Below are positions 10,376 through 18,292 of a stretch of DNA of 34,908 nucleotides, piece after piece. Origin of the DNA: Pseudoalteromonas atlantica (GTDB lineage: Bacteria > Pseudomonadota > Gammaproteobacteria > Enterobacterales > Alteromonadaceae). Under the pieces are notes generated by a model. The model saw nothing but the letters and a program-made list of their open reading frames with translations, ran no database searches and was not told where the DNA came from. The stretch covers positions 1 through 34,908 of the forward strand of contig BJUT01000046.1 in assembly GCA_007988745.1 (NCBI GenBank). Reading direction: 5' to 3'. The position numbers and the translations under genes were made by a program. Numbering within the stretch: position 1 is the first letter of the stretch; every line of letters starts with the position of its first letter.

Positions 10376-10439
10376 ATCAGCGTTGAGTGTACGCCAGTTA
10401 AAAATTGCCTGCAAGAGGCAGTTTTAAATACTCATGCCA

Positions 10440-10838
10440 CTACTTTGCAATAAATAAAAAAGTTTGATCGCCCTGCATAACTAACTGTGAGCCTTGCATG
10501 GTAAGCGTTGCACCTTCTCGTAGCGCTTGTAAAAACTGCTGCTCTAGCTCATCAACGTCTGCTCCGCACGACTTACGCGTCATGCCAAGTTTATTAACGC
10601 TAATACTGCTGTCTTTAAGCTCGCCTTCACCAAAAAACTTATTACATCCTGCAAACCCGTTTACTTGCAACGCTTCAATAAAGCTCATTGATGCACTGTA
10701 AGAGGCCGGCACAGCTAAACCATCAACCTTTGATAGTTGCCATTGTGTGTACTTTAGCTGCTCAGTGGTCACCGTCCCTGTGGCTGTACAACCAATACAT
10801 AAACCGATTAAAAGCATCGGTAGTGCTGCTAATTTCAT
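10440..10838 (-). CDS. META-domain (HslJ-like) envelope protein
   Basis: 132 residues with an N-terminal signal sequence (MKLAALPMLLIGLCIGC). A Cys at 17 follows Gly and could be a lipidation site, though the lipobox is not canonical (Cys at -3). The META fold is visible in WQLSKVDG, the core GFAGCNKFFGEGEL, and KLGMTRKSCGADVDELEQQF. The two core cysteines are conserved in HslJ/heat-shock-type META proteins. The family is linked to envelope stress or antibiotic resistance, but no enzymatic activity is known. It is a single gene with its own upstream region. Confidence 0.85.
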   Translation of the reverse strand: MKLAALPMLLIGLCIGCTATGTVTTEQLKYTQWQLSKVDGLAVPASYSASMSFIEALQVNGFAGCNKFFGEGELKDSSISVNKLGMTRKSCGADVDELEQQFLQALREGATLTMQGSQLVMQGDQTFLFIAK

Positions 10839-11149
10839 GCTATTTCTAACTAAATATTTAATTACCGTAATAGTAACAATTTTTATGCGGTTTATCCGTT
10901 AAAAATGCATGTTTTAAATGTAAATTTTTGTTCTATGATAGTTTAGAGAGTGTTGAACTTTGCAGATTATAACATGTACACAGTAAGGGGGCTTTAATCG
11001 CCTTGCTTGATTTGTAACTTAGTAGGCTCGATAACAGCACCTACGCTACCCACTATTTACGATAAACAATCCCACTACCTAGGCGCTGCTATAAAACAAA
11101 CTAGGTTAAATTTAGCCCCAAAGGTCACAGCCCCTAAAAATTATACCCG
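10839..11149. other. 311-bp intergenic region, mostly featureless
   Basis: Lies between the starts/ends of two minus-strand genes. It should hold the promoter of the META-domain gene, and its right edge overlaps a hairpin after the thioesterase gene. I see no repeats of the window's families and no convincing small gene. Confidence 0.5.
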
Positions 11150-11170
11150 CTAATCTTGGGTGTAATTTTT
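11136..11170 (-). terminator. Possible terminator at the end of the thioesterase gene
   Basis: Minus strand AAAAATTACACCC / GGGTATAATTTTT with one mismatch and a 9-base loop, ending in T residues. It overlaps the last codons of the gene. The stem is AT-rich, so this is tentative. Confidence 0.4.
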
Positions 11171-11554
11171 AAATAAATTATCTATTTCGGGAGGTAAAAA
11201 AGGGCGCCCTTTTTCATTAACCGAGGTGCCTATAACCTTGGCTTGTAGCATTACTTTGTTGTCGTGTTTACGCACTAAGGTTTGCTTAAACGCAAACTTT
11301 ATACGGCTTATACGCTCAGGTTCAACTGCTATATAAAATTCATCATCTGGTACAAGCGAATGTTTATAATCAACCTCACTGCGTATCACCACTAAATTAA
11401 CTTTTTGCTTTGCTAGTAGTGCAAAATCAACCCCATTTGCAAATAAAAACTCATGGCGAGCATGCTCTAAATAATTAAAGTACACACTGTTATTTACAAT
11501 TCCTTGTAGGTCACATTCGTAATGGCGCACTTTAAAATCAACTTTAAAGGTCAT
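11150..11554 (-). CDS. Hotdog-fold acyl-CoA thioesterase (YbgC/FadM type)
   Basis: 134 residues matching the 4HBT thioesterase family, which hydrolyses acyl-CoA or acyl-ACP thioesters in the cytoplasm. The signature RHYECDLQGIVNNSVYFNYL corresponds to the family's D-x2-G-x-V-x-N-x3-Y active-site motif, and it is followed by EHARHEFL. Sheet segments such as DDEFYIAVEPERISRIKFAF follow in the usual order. The substrate cannot be told from sequence. It is divergent from the TonB-receptor gene across 83 bp. Confidence 0.88.
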   Translation of the reverse strand: MTFKVDFKVRHYECDLQGIVNNSVYFNYLEHARHEFLFANGVDFALLAKQKVNLVVIRSEVDYKHSLVPDDEFYIAVEPERISRIKFAFKQTLVRKHDNKVMLQAKVIGTSVNEKGRPFLPPEIDNLFKNYTQD

Positions 11555-11637
11555 ATTAGTAATCCTGATTATTTAACGTATAATCGCTGCGTTATAACAC
11601 AAGTATTAAAATAATTGCTACCATACGAGTCCCCAAA

Positions 11638-13755
11638 ATGGAGTTAAGTAACCTAATGAACTTACGTTTGTCTTTAATTACTGCGGCGTTATTACCGCTA
11701 ATTAGTACACCACTTATAGCAAACGCTGATGACAGCGACCTAGAACGAATTGTTGTTACAGGCGACTTTCAACGTGAAAGCATTCAAACATTAAGCGCTA
11801 GCGCTAGCCTATTTAGCAAAGATGAAATTAATCAACGTGGTGCAAGTTACTTAGACGAAATGCTAGGTAGTACAGCCAACGTAAACTTTACATCTGGTGC
11901 GTCTCGTGGTCGTTATATTCAAATTCGTGGAGTGGGACTTCGTTCACAATTTGTAGATCCAATTAACCCATCGGTTGGCTTAGTTATTGACGGCATTAAC
12001 TACTCGGGTTTAGGTGGCAGCTCATTATTATTTGATATAGACCAGGTAGAAATTTACCGCGGCCCACAAGGCACTCGCTTTGGTGCAGACGGCATGGCCG
12101 GTATGATCCAAATGGAATCAGCTCAGGCAACTGCCGATCCTAGCTTAAAATTACAAGTGGGTATGGGTACTTATAACTCGCGCGAAGCAGGCCTTGCAGC
12201 AAGTACTGGATTAACTGACGACACAAGTGCCCGCGTCAGCTACTTTCGCAGAAAATCAGACGGCTACGTAGATAACCTATATTTAAACGAAGAAACTCAA
12301 CAACAAGATGAGCAAGTAGCCCGCTTTAAATTAAACAGCCAACTTACTGAGCATTTAAACACAGAGTTAAACCTGCACTACATAGATATAAACAACGGCT
12401 ACGATGCGTTCACGCTTGATAACAGCCGTAATAGTGTAGCCGACGAGCCAGGCCAAGATAATCAACAAAGCTACGCCATTGGTATTAATAATACCTACAC
12501 AGGCTTTAATGCCTTTGATGTAAGCTTAAACCTTTCAGCTATTGATACAGAGCTACTTTACAGCTTTGATGAAGACTGGGTATGTAACGATGCAAGCGAG
12601 CCACAATTATGTGCAGCTGGCCTACACCCTTGGGGTTATAGCTCAACCGATGTATACACGCGTGATCGCGATGATCAATCGGCTAATTTACAATTTAATT
12701 CTAAAACAGGTAACTGGGTTGCCGGTGTTTACTATCAAAACCGCGATGTAGATTTAGAGCGAGAATACACTTGGCTTGCAAGTCCATTTGCATCAACCTA
12801 CGAAACCAGTAACGTAGCTGTTTACGGCCAAGTAGCCACACCTATCGGCCCTAAAACCACGCTCATTACCGGTTTACGTGTAGAGCAATACCAAGGTGAT
12901 TACACCGACAGCAACGGCTTTATTGAAGAGACTGACGACGTAATGGTAGGCGGTAAAATAGCACTTGAATACCAAGTGATTGACCGTACTATGATCTACA
13001 CCAGCATTACCCGTGGTTATAAAGCTGGCGGTATTAATTCAGAAGCATTAGCAAAAGCTAAAGATGAAGGCTTAAACCTAGATGCTGATTTTTTCCAGCA
13101 GCATACAAGCTTTGACCCTGAATACCTTTGGAGCGGCGAGTTTGGCGTTAAGGGTTCATCGCTTGATGATAAATTTACCCTTCGTTTAGCAGCATTTTAT
13201 ATGTACCGCGACAACATACAGCTAAAAGCATGGCAAGTAGAAGGTCAGCAATTTACAGGCTACGTTGATAACGCAAGCTCTGGTAGCAACTACGGGCTAG
13301 AAGTTGAAGGTAGTTACCAACTTACCGAAGATTTATTCTTAACAGGTAGCGCCGGTTACTTAAACACAGAAATTGACGACTTTGTAACGCAATCTGGCTT
13401 AAATCAAGACGGTCGTGAGCAAGCGCAATCACCTAAATACCAATACGCATTTAGCGCACGTTACAACTTTACTAATGAGCTGTACGGTATGATTGGTGTT
13501 GAAGGTAAGGACGATTACTACTTCTCAGATAGCCATAATTCAAAAGCACCTAGCAGTAATTTAGTAAACCTAAGTTTAGGCTACGAAGCCGACATGTGGG
13601 CAGTGCGCGCATGGGCACGTAACGTATTTGACGAAGAAGTACCAACCCGCGGCTTTGAGTTTGGTAACGACCCACTTGATAGCTATGCTACACACACCTA
13701 CGTGCAATTAGGTGAGCCAAGAGTAGCGGGTATAACGTTTACGTTAGAGCTGTAA
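11638..13755 (+). CDS. TonB-dependent outer-membrane receptor
   Basis: 705 residues; active uptake channel powered by TonB. A signal peptide ends near ANA (residue 30). Initiation at 11656 (MNLRLSLITA) would give a more typical signal peptide, so the start is uncertain by 6 codons. DLERIVVTGDF is the TonB box, followed by the plug domain with YIQIRGVG, VGLVIDGI and VEIYRGPQGTRFGADGMAG. The remainder is a beta-barrel rich in alternating aromatic residues, with the usual NVFDEEVPTRGFEFGNDP near the C-terminus. The chain ends AGITFTLEL. The neighbours do not reveal the ligand. The gene is followed by a terminator that belongs to a dispersed repeat. Confidence 0.95.
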   Translation: MELSNLMNLRLSLITAALLPLISTPLIANADDSDLERIVVTGDFQRESIQTLSASASLFSKDEINQRGASYLDEMLGSTANVNFTSGASRGRYIQIRGVGLRSQFVDPINPSVGLVIDGINYSGLGGSSLLFDIDQVEIYRGPQGTRFGADGMAGMIQMESAQATADPSLKLQVGMGTYNSREAGLAASTGLTDDTSARVSYFRRKSDGYVDNLYLNEETQQQDEQVARFKLNSQLTEHLNTELNLHYIDINNGYDAFTLDNSRNSVADEPGQDNQQSYAIGINNTYTGFNAFDVSLNLSAIDTELLYSFDEDWVCNDASEPQLCAAGLHPWGYSSTDVYTRDRDDQSANLQFNSKTGNWVAGVYYQNRDVDLEREYTWLASPFASTYETSNVAVYGQVATPIGPKTTLITGLRVEQYQGDYTDSNGFIEETDDVMVGGKIALEYQVIDRTMIYTSITRGYKAGGINSEALAKAKDEGLNLDADFFQQHTSFDPEYLWSGEFGVKGSSLDDKFTLRLAAFYMYRDNIQLKAWQVEGQQFTGYVDNASSGSNYGLEVEGSYQLTEDLFLTGSAGYLNTEIDDFVTQSGLNQDGREQAQSPKYQYAFSARYNFTNELYGMIGVEGKDDYYFSDSHNSKAPSSNLVNLSLGYEADMWAVRAWARNVFDEEVPTRGFEFGNDPLDSYATHTYVQLGEPRVAGITFTLEL

Positions 13756-13756
13756 G

Positions 13757-13896
13757 CTGTAAGAAAATAAATATTAAGCACCGCGTTTACAATAAACGCG
13801 GTGCTTTTTTATTGGTAGGCGTGAAGCTTGCTCACGCAAAAAGAAAAAGCGTATAGATTTTATATCAACGCGCCAGCAAGCAAGGCGTTTACAATT
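13757..13896 (+). repeat. Composite terminator repeat, copy 2
   Basis: Nearly identical to 3555-3700 over about 130 bp: leader, terminator, GCGTGAAGCTTGCTCACGC palindrome (13819-13837), ATAGATTTTATATCAACG spacer and GCCAGCAAGCAAGGCG. Differences are a few single-base indels and substitutions. Confidence 0.85.
13776..13810 (+). terminator. Rho-independent terminator of the TonB-receptor gene
   Basis: The same 14-bp stem as after ppaC (AAGCACCGCGTTTA / TAAACGCGGTGCTT, loop CAA), followed by a T-tract. It begins about 20 bp after the stop codon. Confidence 0.92.
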
Positions 13897-14471
13897 AATT
13901 ATTACTTCTTCACTACTGCATGTTTTCTGTGGTGATAAAATTTCTTTAGTTTTTACTTAAAAGAACAATTTTGACCACCGAGGGCGCAGCGCGCTACACT
14001 GAGACGTTGTTTGCTCTTCTCCTTCACTTCTCCGTGTTCTCTGTGGTGATAATAATTTCTTAATTACTGATGCACTAGAACAAAACGCTTTTACCACCGA
14101 GAACACCGAGGCACTGCCACTACACTGAGAAACACACAAGTAGCAGCGAGTTTATCTCGCGTCTGGCATTTAATACAAAATACGCGGCATAAAGCCGCGA
14201 CTACAACATGACCCTCTAAAGCGCAGCGCCTCCTAACCTCTTTGTGAAGAAATAACTTAACCCCTATTGCACAAAGAGAATAAAAAGAGGAGTAAATGAG
14301 AAAACATAAAAGTAGCAGCGAGTTTACCTCGCGTTTGGGTTTATTGTTTTAACGCGGTATAAATACCAAATGCGCCTACATTAAAAACACAATGTCGTAG
14401 GCGTGAAGCTTGCTCACGCAAAACTGCTAATAATCAATACGCGGCATAAAGCCACGCCTGCAGGTAAAGCA
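13897..14471. repeat. Extragenic repeat island between the TonB receptor and epmA
   Basis: A mosaic of the window's repeat families with no gene. It contains a right-arm fragment (13905-13940, TTTTCTGTGGTGATAAAA) and a palindromic unit (13971-14056, GACCACCGAG ... CTGTGGTGAT). A further left arm lies at 14091-14131. Two copies of GTAGCAGCGAGTTTAYCTCGCG lie at about 14142-14163 and 14310-14332. An element with CTCTTTGTG ... CACAAAGAG spans about 14212-14305. There are GCGGCATAAAGCC elements (about 14183 and 14439) and another GCGTGAAGCTTGCTCACGC (14401-14419). A short open frame at 13957-14139 is built from repeat DNA and is not a gene. Confidence 0.8.
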
Positions 14472-15446
14472 TCACGCCCTATCTACATCAAACGCGATGA
14501 CTTCTTTTATTGTATCTTTAGCGGTGGCTAGCATAACTAATCTGTCTATCCCCATAGCAACGCCTGCACATTGCGGTAAGCCGTGCTCAAGAGCGTCGAT
14601 TAAGCGGGTATCCATAGGCACGTGGTTTAACCCATTGGCAGCGCGATAGGCGTTATCTTCATCAAAGCGCTTTGCCTGCTCTTTAGCATTAGTTAGCTCA
14701 TTAAAGCCATTCGCTAATTCCATATTTTTATAATAAAGCTCAAAGCGCCCTGCTACGCGGTTATCGTGCTCACAAATTTGTGCCAGTGCCGCTTGCGATG
14801 CCGGAAAGTGATACACAAAACACGGCTTAGTTTGCCCAATAGTTGGCTCTATTTTCATACAAAATAACAGCTGCAGTAAGGTATCTTTATTGGTTTCGTT
14901 TTTGGCTATATCGGCAAAGCCGTGATCGCAGGCAAGTGTTTGCAATTGTCTAAGCGTAGCTGTTAATGGGTCAAGCGCTAACACTTGCTCAAATGCTTGC
15001 TGGTAAGTAAGACGCTCTGCAGGTTCTACATTTAAAATGAGCTGCATTAGCTCATCCATTTCATCCATTAATGCAAACTCATCAAACCCAGGGCGATACC
15101 ACTCAAGCATGGTAAATTCGGGGTTATGATGGCGTCCCGCTTCTTCGTTTCTAAATGCCTTACAAAGCTGAAATATGGGCCCTGAGCCTGCTGCTAGCAA
15201 ACGCTTCATTGCAAATTCAGGCGATGTTTGTAAATAAAGAGGCAAGCCACCAGCGTGGCCTGGGCCTACAAACTGTGTATTAAAACTTGCTAAATGCACA
15301 TCGGTTACACTGGCACTGCTTAAGCTCGGTGTTTCTACTTCCATTACATTACGCGTATAAAAAAACTCACGAATAGTTCTCAGTATGGCTGCACGTTGCT
15401 TAAGGGTGTTTATGCTTGCACTAGGTGCCCAAGGTGTTGCTGACAT
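14472..15446 (-). CDS. epmA: EF-P (R)-beta-lysine ligase EpmA (GenX/PoxA)
   Basis: 324 residues, related to the catalytic core of class II lysyl-tRNA synthetase but without the anticodon-binding domain. It activates (R)-beta-lysine and attaches it to Lys34 of EF-P. Class II motif 2 is [20 protein letters not shown], and motif 3 is [12 protein letters not shown]. The short length distinguishes it from LysS. It follows efp, and EpmB is next to it, so substrate, ligase and mutase are clustered. GGAG is 6 bases before the ATG. An intrinsic terminator between efp and this gene should lower its expression relative to EF-P. Confidence 0.97.
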   Translation of the reverse strand: MSATPWAPSASINTLKQRAAILRTIREFFYTRNVMEVETPSLSSASVTDVHLASFNTQFVGPGHAGGLPLYLQTSPEFAMKRLLAAGSGPIFQLCKAFRNEEAGRHHNPEFTMLEWYRPGFDEFALMDEMDELMQLILNVEPAERLTYQQAFEQVLALDPLTATLRQLQTLACDHGFADIAKNETNKDTLLQLLFCMKIEPTIGQTKPCFVYHFPASQAALAQICEHDNRVAGRFELYYKNMELANGFNELTNAKEQAKRFDEDNAYRAANGLNHVPMDTRLIDALEHGLPQCAGVAMGIDRLVMLATAKDTIKEVIAFDVDRA

Positions 15447-15455
15447 ATTTTCTCC

Positions 15456-15483
15456 AAAAAAAATCCCAGCTTAAGCCGGGATT
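15456..15483 (-). terminator. Intrinsic terminator between efp and epmA
   Basis: Minus strand AATCCCGGC-TTAA-GCTGGGATT (9-bp stem with one G-T pair) runs into eight T residues, then GGAG and the epmA ATG. Probably a partial terminator that lets some transcription through to epmA. Confidence 0.85.
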
Positions 15484-15502
15484 TTATAAACCGTACTCAA
15501 GC

Positions 15503-16069
15503 TTACTTAACACGGCCTACGTATTCACCGCTACGGGTGTCTACTTTAATTACTTCACCAATTTGTACGAATAATGGAACGCGTACTACTGCACCAGTGC
15601 TAAGCGTTGCAGGTTTACCGCCTGTGCCCGCTGTATCGCCTTTAAGACCAGGATCAGTTTCAGTGATCTCAAGCTCAACAAAGTTAGGTGGAGTAACCGC
15701 GATTGGGCTACCGTTCCATAATGTAATAGTACATACATCGTTTTCAACTAACCATTTAACGGCATCGCCAAGTGCTTTTTCGTCAGCGGCAATTTGTTCA
15801 AATGTTTCGTTGTTCATGAAATGCCAAAACTCACCGTCTGTGTATAGGTACGCTAAGTCGGTATCCATTACATCGGCGCCTTCAACTGATTCACCCGATT
15901 TAAAGGTTTTTTCAAGCACCTTACCAGAGATAAGTTTGCGGATACGAACACGGTTAAACGCTTGGCCTTTACCAGGTTTTACCATTTCATTTTCTAAAAT
16001 ACTGCAAGGTTCGCCGTCCATCATAATTTTTAGGCCGCCCTTGAACTCGTTGGTGCTATAATTCGCCAT
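15503..16069 (-). CDS. efp: Elongation factor P
   Basis: 188 residues, the usual length. Binds stalled ribosomes and helps form peptide bonds at proline runs. The N-terminal KOW-like domain carries the modified loop KPGKGQAF with Lys34 in place, the site lysylated by EpmA. Two OB domains follow, and the C-terminus ends with [11 protein letters not shown]. The presence of Lys34, EpmA and EpmB implies the beta-lysine type of modification, not rhamnosylation. Divergent from epmB across only 35 bp. Confidence 0.98.
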   Translation of the reverse strand: MANYSTNEFKGGLKIMMDGEPCSILENEMVKPGKGQAFNRVRIRKLISGKVLEKTFKSGESVEGADVMDTDLAYLYTDGEFWHFMNNETFEQIAADEKALGDAVKWLVENDVCTITLWNGSPIAVTPPNFVELEITETDPGLKGDTAGTGGKPATLSTGAVVRVPLFVQIGEVIKVDTRSGEYVGRVK

Positions 16070-16104
16070 CGTTTCCTCTATTTAATTTTTTTCGAGTAAT
16101 CTAC

Positions 16105-17124
16105 GTGCCAATGATACAAAGAAATGAAGCAAATTTGCATAAAAACTGGCAAAAAGAATTAGCAAATGTAGTTACCTGCCCAAAAACCTTGCTTGAAATG
16201 GTCGGTTTATCGAGCCAAGCCCATGAAAACGACCTAAAAGCCCGCAGTTTATTTCCGGTACGCGTGCCAGTCCCTTTTATAAAAAAAATACGCAAGGGCG
16301 ATGCAAACGACCCCTTATTGCTACAAGTTATGCCACGCCATCAAGAGTTTTTAACCAAAACAGGTTTTAATAAAGACCCTTTACTAGAGCAAGACAACGA
16401 ACAGCCAGGGCTTTTACATAAATATAAATCCCGTGTTTTAATTATGTTTAAAACTGGCTGTGCAGTAAATTGCCGTTACTGCTTTAGACGCCACTTCCCG
16501 TATCAAGAAAACCAGCTTAATAAAAAAAGCCTGCTTGATGCGCTGAGCTATATAAAATCAGATGCCAACATAAACGAAGTGATTTTAAGTGGTGGCGACC
16601 CACTTATGGCCAAAGACGATGCCATTAGCTGGTTTTTAGATGAGCTTGAACAGTTACCTCAAATTAAACGCATGCGAATACACAGCCGTTTGCCTGTTGT
16701 TATACCTGCGCGTATTACCGATGAGCTGTGCGCGAGGCTAAAGCAATCACCGCTAAAAATTATATTTATTAACCATATAAATCACGCCAACGAAATAGAC
16801 GATGAGTTTAAAGCCGCCATGCAAAAGCTAAAGCAAGCAGGCGTAACGTTATTAAACCAAGCAGTTATTTTAAAAGAGGTGAACGATACCGTTGAGGCAC
16901 AAATAAATTTAAGTGAGGCGTTATTTGATGCCGACGTACTGCCATACTATTTATATTTGCTAGATAAGGTTGAAGGCGCAAGCCACTTTGATATAGAAGA
17001 GCCACAGGCAATAAAAATAATGGCAGAACTATTAAAAGCCCTGCCTGGATTTTTAGTGCCTAAATTAGTAAGAGAAATAGGCGGACAAAAAAGCAAAACA
17101 CCTATCGACCTTAAGTTAGTTTAA
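16105..17124 (+). CDS. epmB: EF-P lysine 2,3-aminomutase EpmB
   Basis: Radical-SAM, PLP-dependent enzyme converting lysine to (R)-beta-lysine for EF-P modification. The radical-SAM cluster motif is CAVNCRYC (Cys119, 123, 126). LSGGDPLMAKD and RIHSRLPVVIPARI match the KamA/EpmB family, and the C-terminus includes LVPKLVREIGGQKSKTP. The frame begins with GTG at 16105 (339 residues). An ATG 6 bases later is an alternative, and neither has a strong ribosome-binding site. It is divergent from efp, as in E. coli. Its stop overlaps the end of the convergent small gene by 4 bp. Confidence 0.96.
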   Translation: MPMIQRNEANLHKNWQKELANVVTCPKTLLEMVGLSSQAHENDLKARSLFPVRVPVPFIKKIRKGDANDPLLLQVMPRHQEFLTKTGFNKDPLLEQDNEQPGLLHKYKSRVLIMFKTGCAVNCRYCFRRHFPYQENQLNKKSLLDALSYIKSDANINEVILSGGDPLMAKDDAISWFLDELEQLPQIKRMRIHSRLPVVIPARITDELCARLKQSPLKIIFINHINHANEIDDEFKAAMQKLKQAGVTLLNQAVILKEVNDTVEAQINLSEALFDADVLPYYLYLLDKVEGASHFDIEEPQAIKIMAELLKALPGFLVPKLVREIGGQKSKTPIDLKLV

Positions 17125-17330
17125 ACGTATATATTTACATTATTACCCAGTGTTGCAGTAACCGACTGAGCCGGTGATTGCGCACTTGTTGGCTGGGCAG
17201 CACCTTCAATTAGTGCAAGTGCTGCTGCGCCATCTGCTAATTGCTGCTTTTTAGACAAAGCAGCGGTATATACTTCACCACCTTGGCCAGAGCTAGACAT
17301 AGCGGGTAGATTTCCACCTGATATATTCAT
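17121..17330 (-). CDS. Small hypothetical protein (69 aa)
   Basis: Not recognised as a named family. Low-complexity and rich in Ala, Ser and Gln. The N-terminus is MNISGGNLPAMSSSG and the middle is AALSKKQQLADGAAALALIEGA. There is no signal peptide or membrane helix, and the C-terminus is NNVNIYV. AAGG lies about 10 bases before the ATG. The general look (short, MNIS start, Ala/Gln-rich, VNI near the end) resembles YjfB-type 'putative motility' small proteins found in many gammaproteobacteria, but this is only a resemblance. It is convergent with epmB. It could be a genuine small gene or a chance frame; base composition favours a gene. Confidence 0.55.
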   Translation of the reverse strand: MNISGGNLPAMSSSGQGGEVYTAALSKKQQLADGAAALALIEGAAQPTSAQSPAQSVTATLGNNVNIYV

Positions 17331-17412
17331 CGTTATAAGCCTTAATCAACCTGACATTTAAATGTAATCCAAGTACTATATCGGCAATGCAGTACAAAGC
17401 TTTAGGAAAACC

Positions 17413-17703
17413 ATGGATTCTATAATTGAACAACTCAACGCTAACTTAAAAATTGTTTATCGCCAAGCACTTGATGCCGACAAAAAACTAGATGAGCTAC
17501 AGCAACAAGGCCACGGTAAATTTAAAGCCTTGTTCCCAGCTGATGCCGGATTTAGTTTTGAAGCTAAACGCTTTAAGCCATACGTACTTGATGTAGCAGC
17601 CGATGTAGAAAGCTTAAGCACAGATGGTTTTGATGAAGAAAAGCTTAAAACAACGGTTATTAAGCTACAACAGTTACTTACCCTGCTCGCTACGTTTAAG
17701 TAA
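17413..17703 (+). CDS. Hypothetical protein, faint resemblance to the PriC N-terminus
   Basis: 96 residues, soluble and predicted mostly helical, with heptad-like runs (LNANLKIVYRQALDADKKLDELQQQ at the start, TVIKLQQLLTLLATFK at the end). The spacing of LEKL/FDRxLF-like elements (FSFEAKRFKPYVLDVAADVESL) recalls the N-terminal domain of the primosomal protein PriC, but PriC is about 175 residues and its basic C-terminal domain is missing. The identification is weak. The ATG follows an AGGAAAACC stretch. The gene is monocistronic and ends in the third copy of the composite terminator repeat. Confidence 0.7.
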   Translation: MDSIIEQLNANLKIVYRQALDADKKLDELQQQGHGKFKALFPADAGFSFEAKRFKPYVLDVAADVESLSTDGFDEEKLKTTVIKLQQLLTLLATFK

Positions 17704-17708
17704 TAGCG

Positions 17709-17791
17709 GTAAGCAAGAATAAATATTAAGCACCGCGTTTGCAATTAACACGGTGCTTTTTATTAGTAGGCGTGAAGCTTGCTCACGCAAA
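17709..17791 (+). repeat. Composite terminator repeat, copy 3 (shorter)
   Basis: GTAAGCAAGAATAAATATT leader, the AAGCACCGCGTTT terminator hairpin, and GCGTGAAGCTTGCTCACGC (17770-17788). It lacks the downstream ATAGATTTTATATCAACG part seen in copies 1 and 2. Confidence 0.8.
17728..17763 (+). terminator. Rho-independent terminator (decayed copy)
   Basis: AAGCACCGCGTT pairs with AACACGGTGCTT with one C-A mismatch and a loop of 7 bases, followed by TTTTATT. Same family as the terminators after ppaC and the TonB receptor. Confidence 0.8.
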
Positions 17792-18292
17792 ATATAAACA
17801 TAATGTTCCGCCTCTAAAGCGACCCGCTTCTTAACCTTTCAGTGAATAAATAACTTAATACTTTGCACAAAGAGAAGTGAAAGAGGAATAAATGAGAAAA
17901 CAAGACAAATACTTATTTTAAGCTTTTCTTTCCCTCTAAAGCGCAGCGTCTCTTAATCTTTTTGTGGATTAATTCTTTAATTTTTTGAAAAAGTGGAGTG
18001 CAAAGCTAGTAGCAGCGAGTTTACCTCGCGTCGGATATTTTGCATTAATAAATATACGCAGCATAAATTCCAAATGCACCAGCAAGCAATGCGCCTACAA
18101 TAAATTTAACCTCGGAGCTTGTTTGGGTTGTAGACGTAGAGCTTGCTCACGTTAGAAGCGAAGCTTCTCATGGTTTTAAAATATAATAATAACCACTGCT
18201 TTTAAACGCCAGCAAGCTGCGCATCTACCAGGTGGTACTTAACACCTCTGTGATTTCAATCTAAGCAGTGAAGCCTACTCACGCAATACTAC
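17792..18292. repeat. Extragenic repeat island between the 96-aa gene and the DUF3016 gene
   Basis: About 500 bp with no gene. It holds two versions of the CCTCTAAAGCG...CACAAAGAG element (about 17811-17900 and 17933-18003), with GAGGAATAAATGAGAAAACA as in 14290-14310. One GTAGCAGCGAGTTTACCTCGCG lies at 18009-18029, and a GCATAAATTCCAAATGC element near 18059. A REP-like TAGACGTAGAGCTTGCT copy is at 18130-18173, and AACGCCAGCAAGCTGCGCATCTAC near 18205. The mosaic is similar to 13897-14471 but in a different order. Confidence 0.75.

Noticed and set aside
13957..14139. 60-codon minus-strand frame
   Set aside because: Lies wholly in extragenic repeat DNA and translates repeat arms; not a gene.
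15537..16061. Long plus-strand open frame (174 codons) opposite efp
   Set aside because: It is the antisense shadow of the highly conserved efp gene. The protein is Ser/Thr/Pro-rich without any family signal, and no ribosome-binding site was seen.
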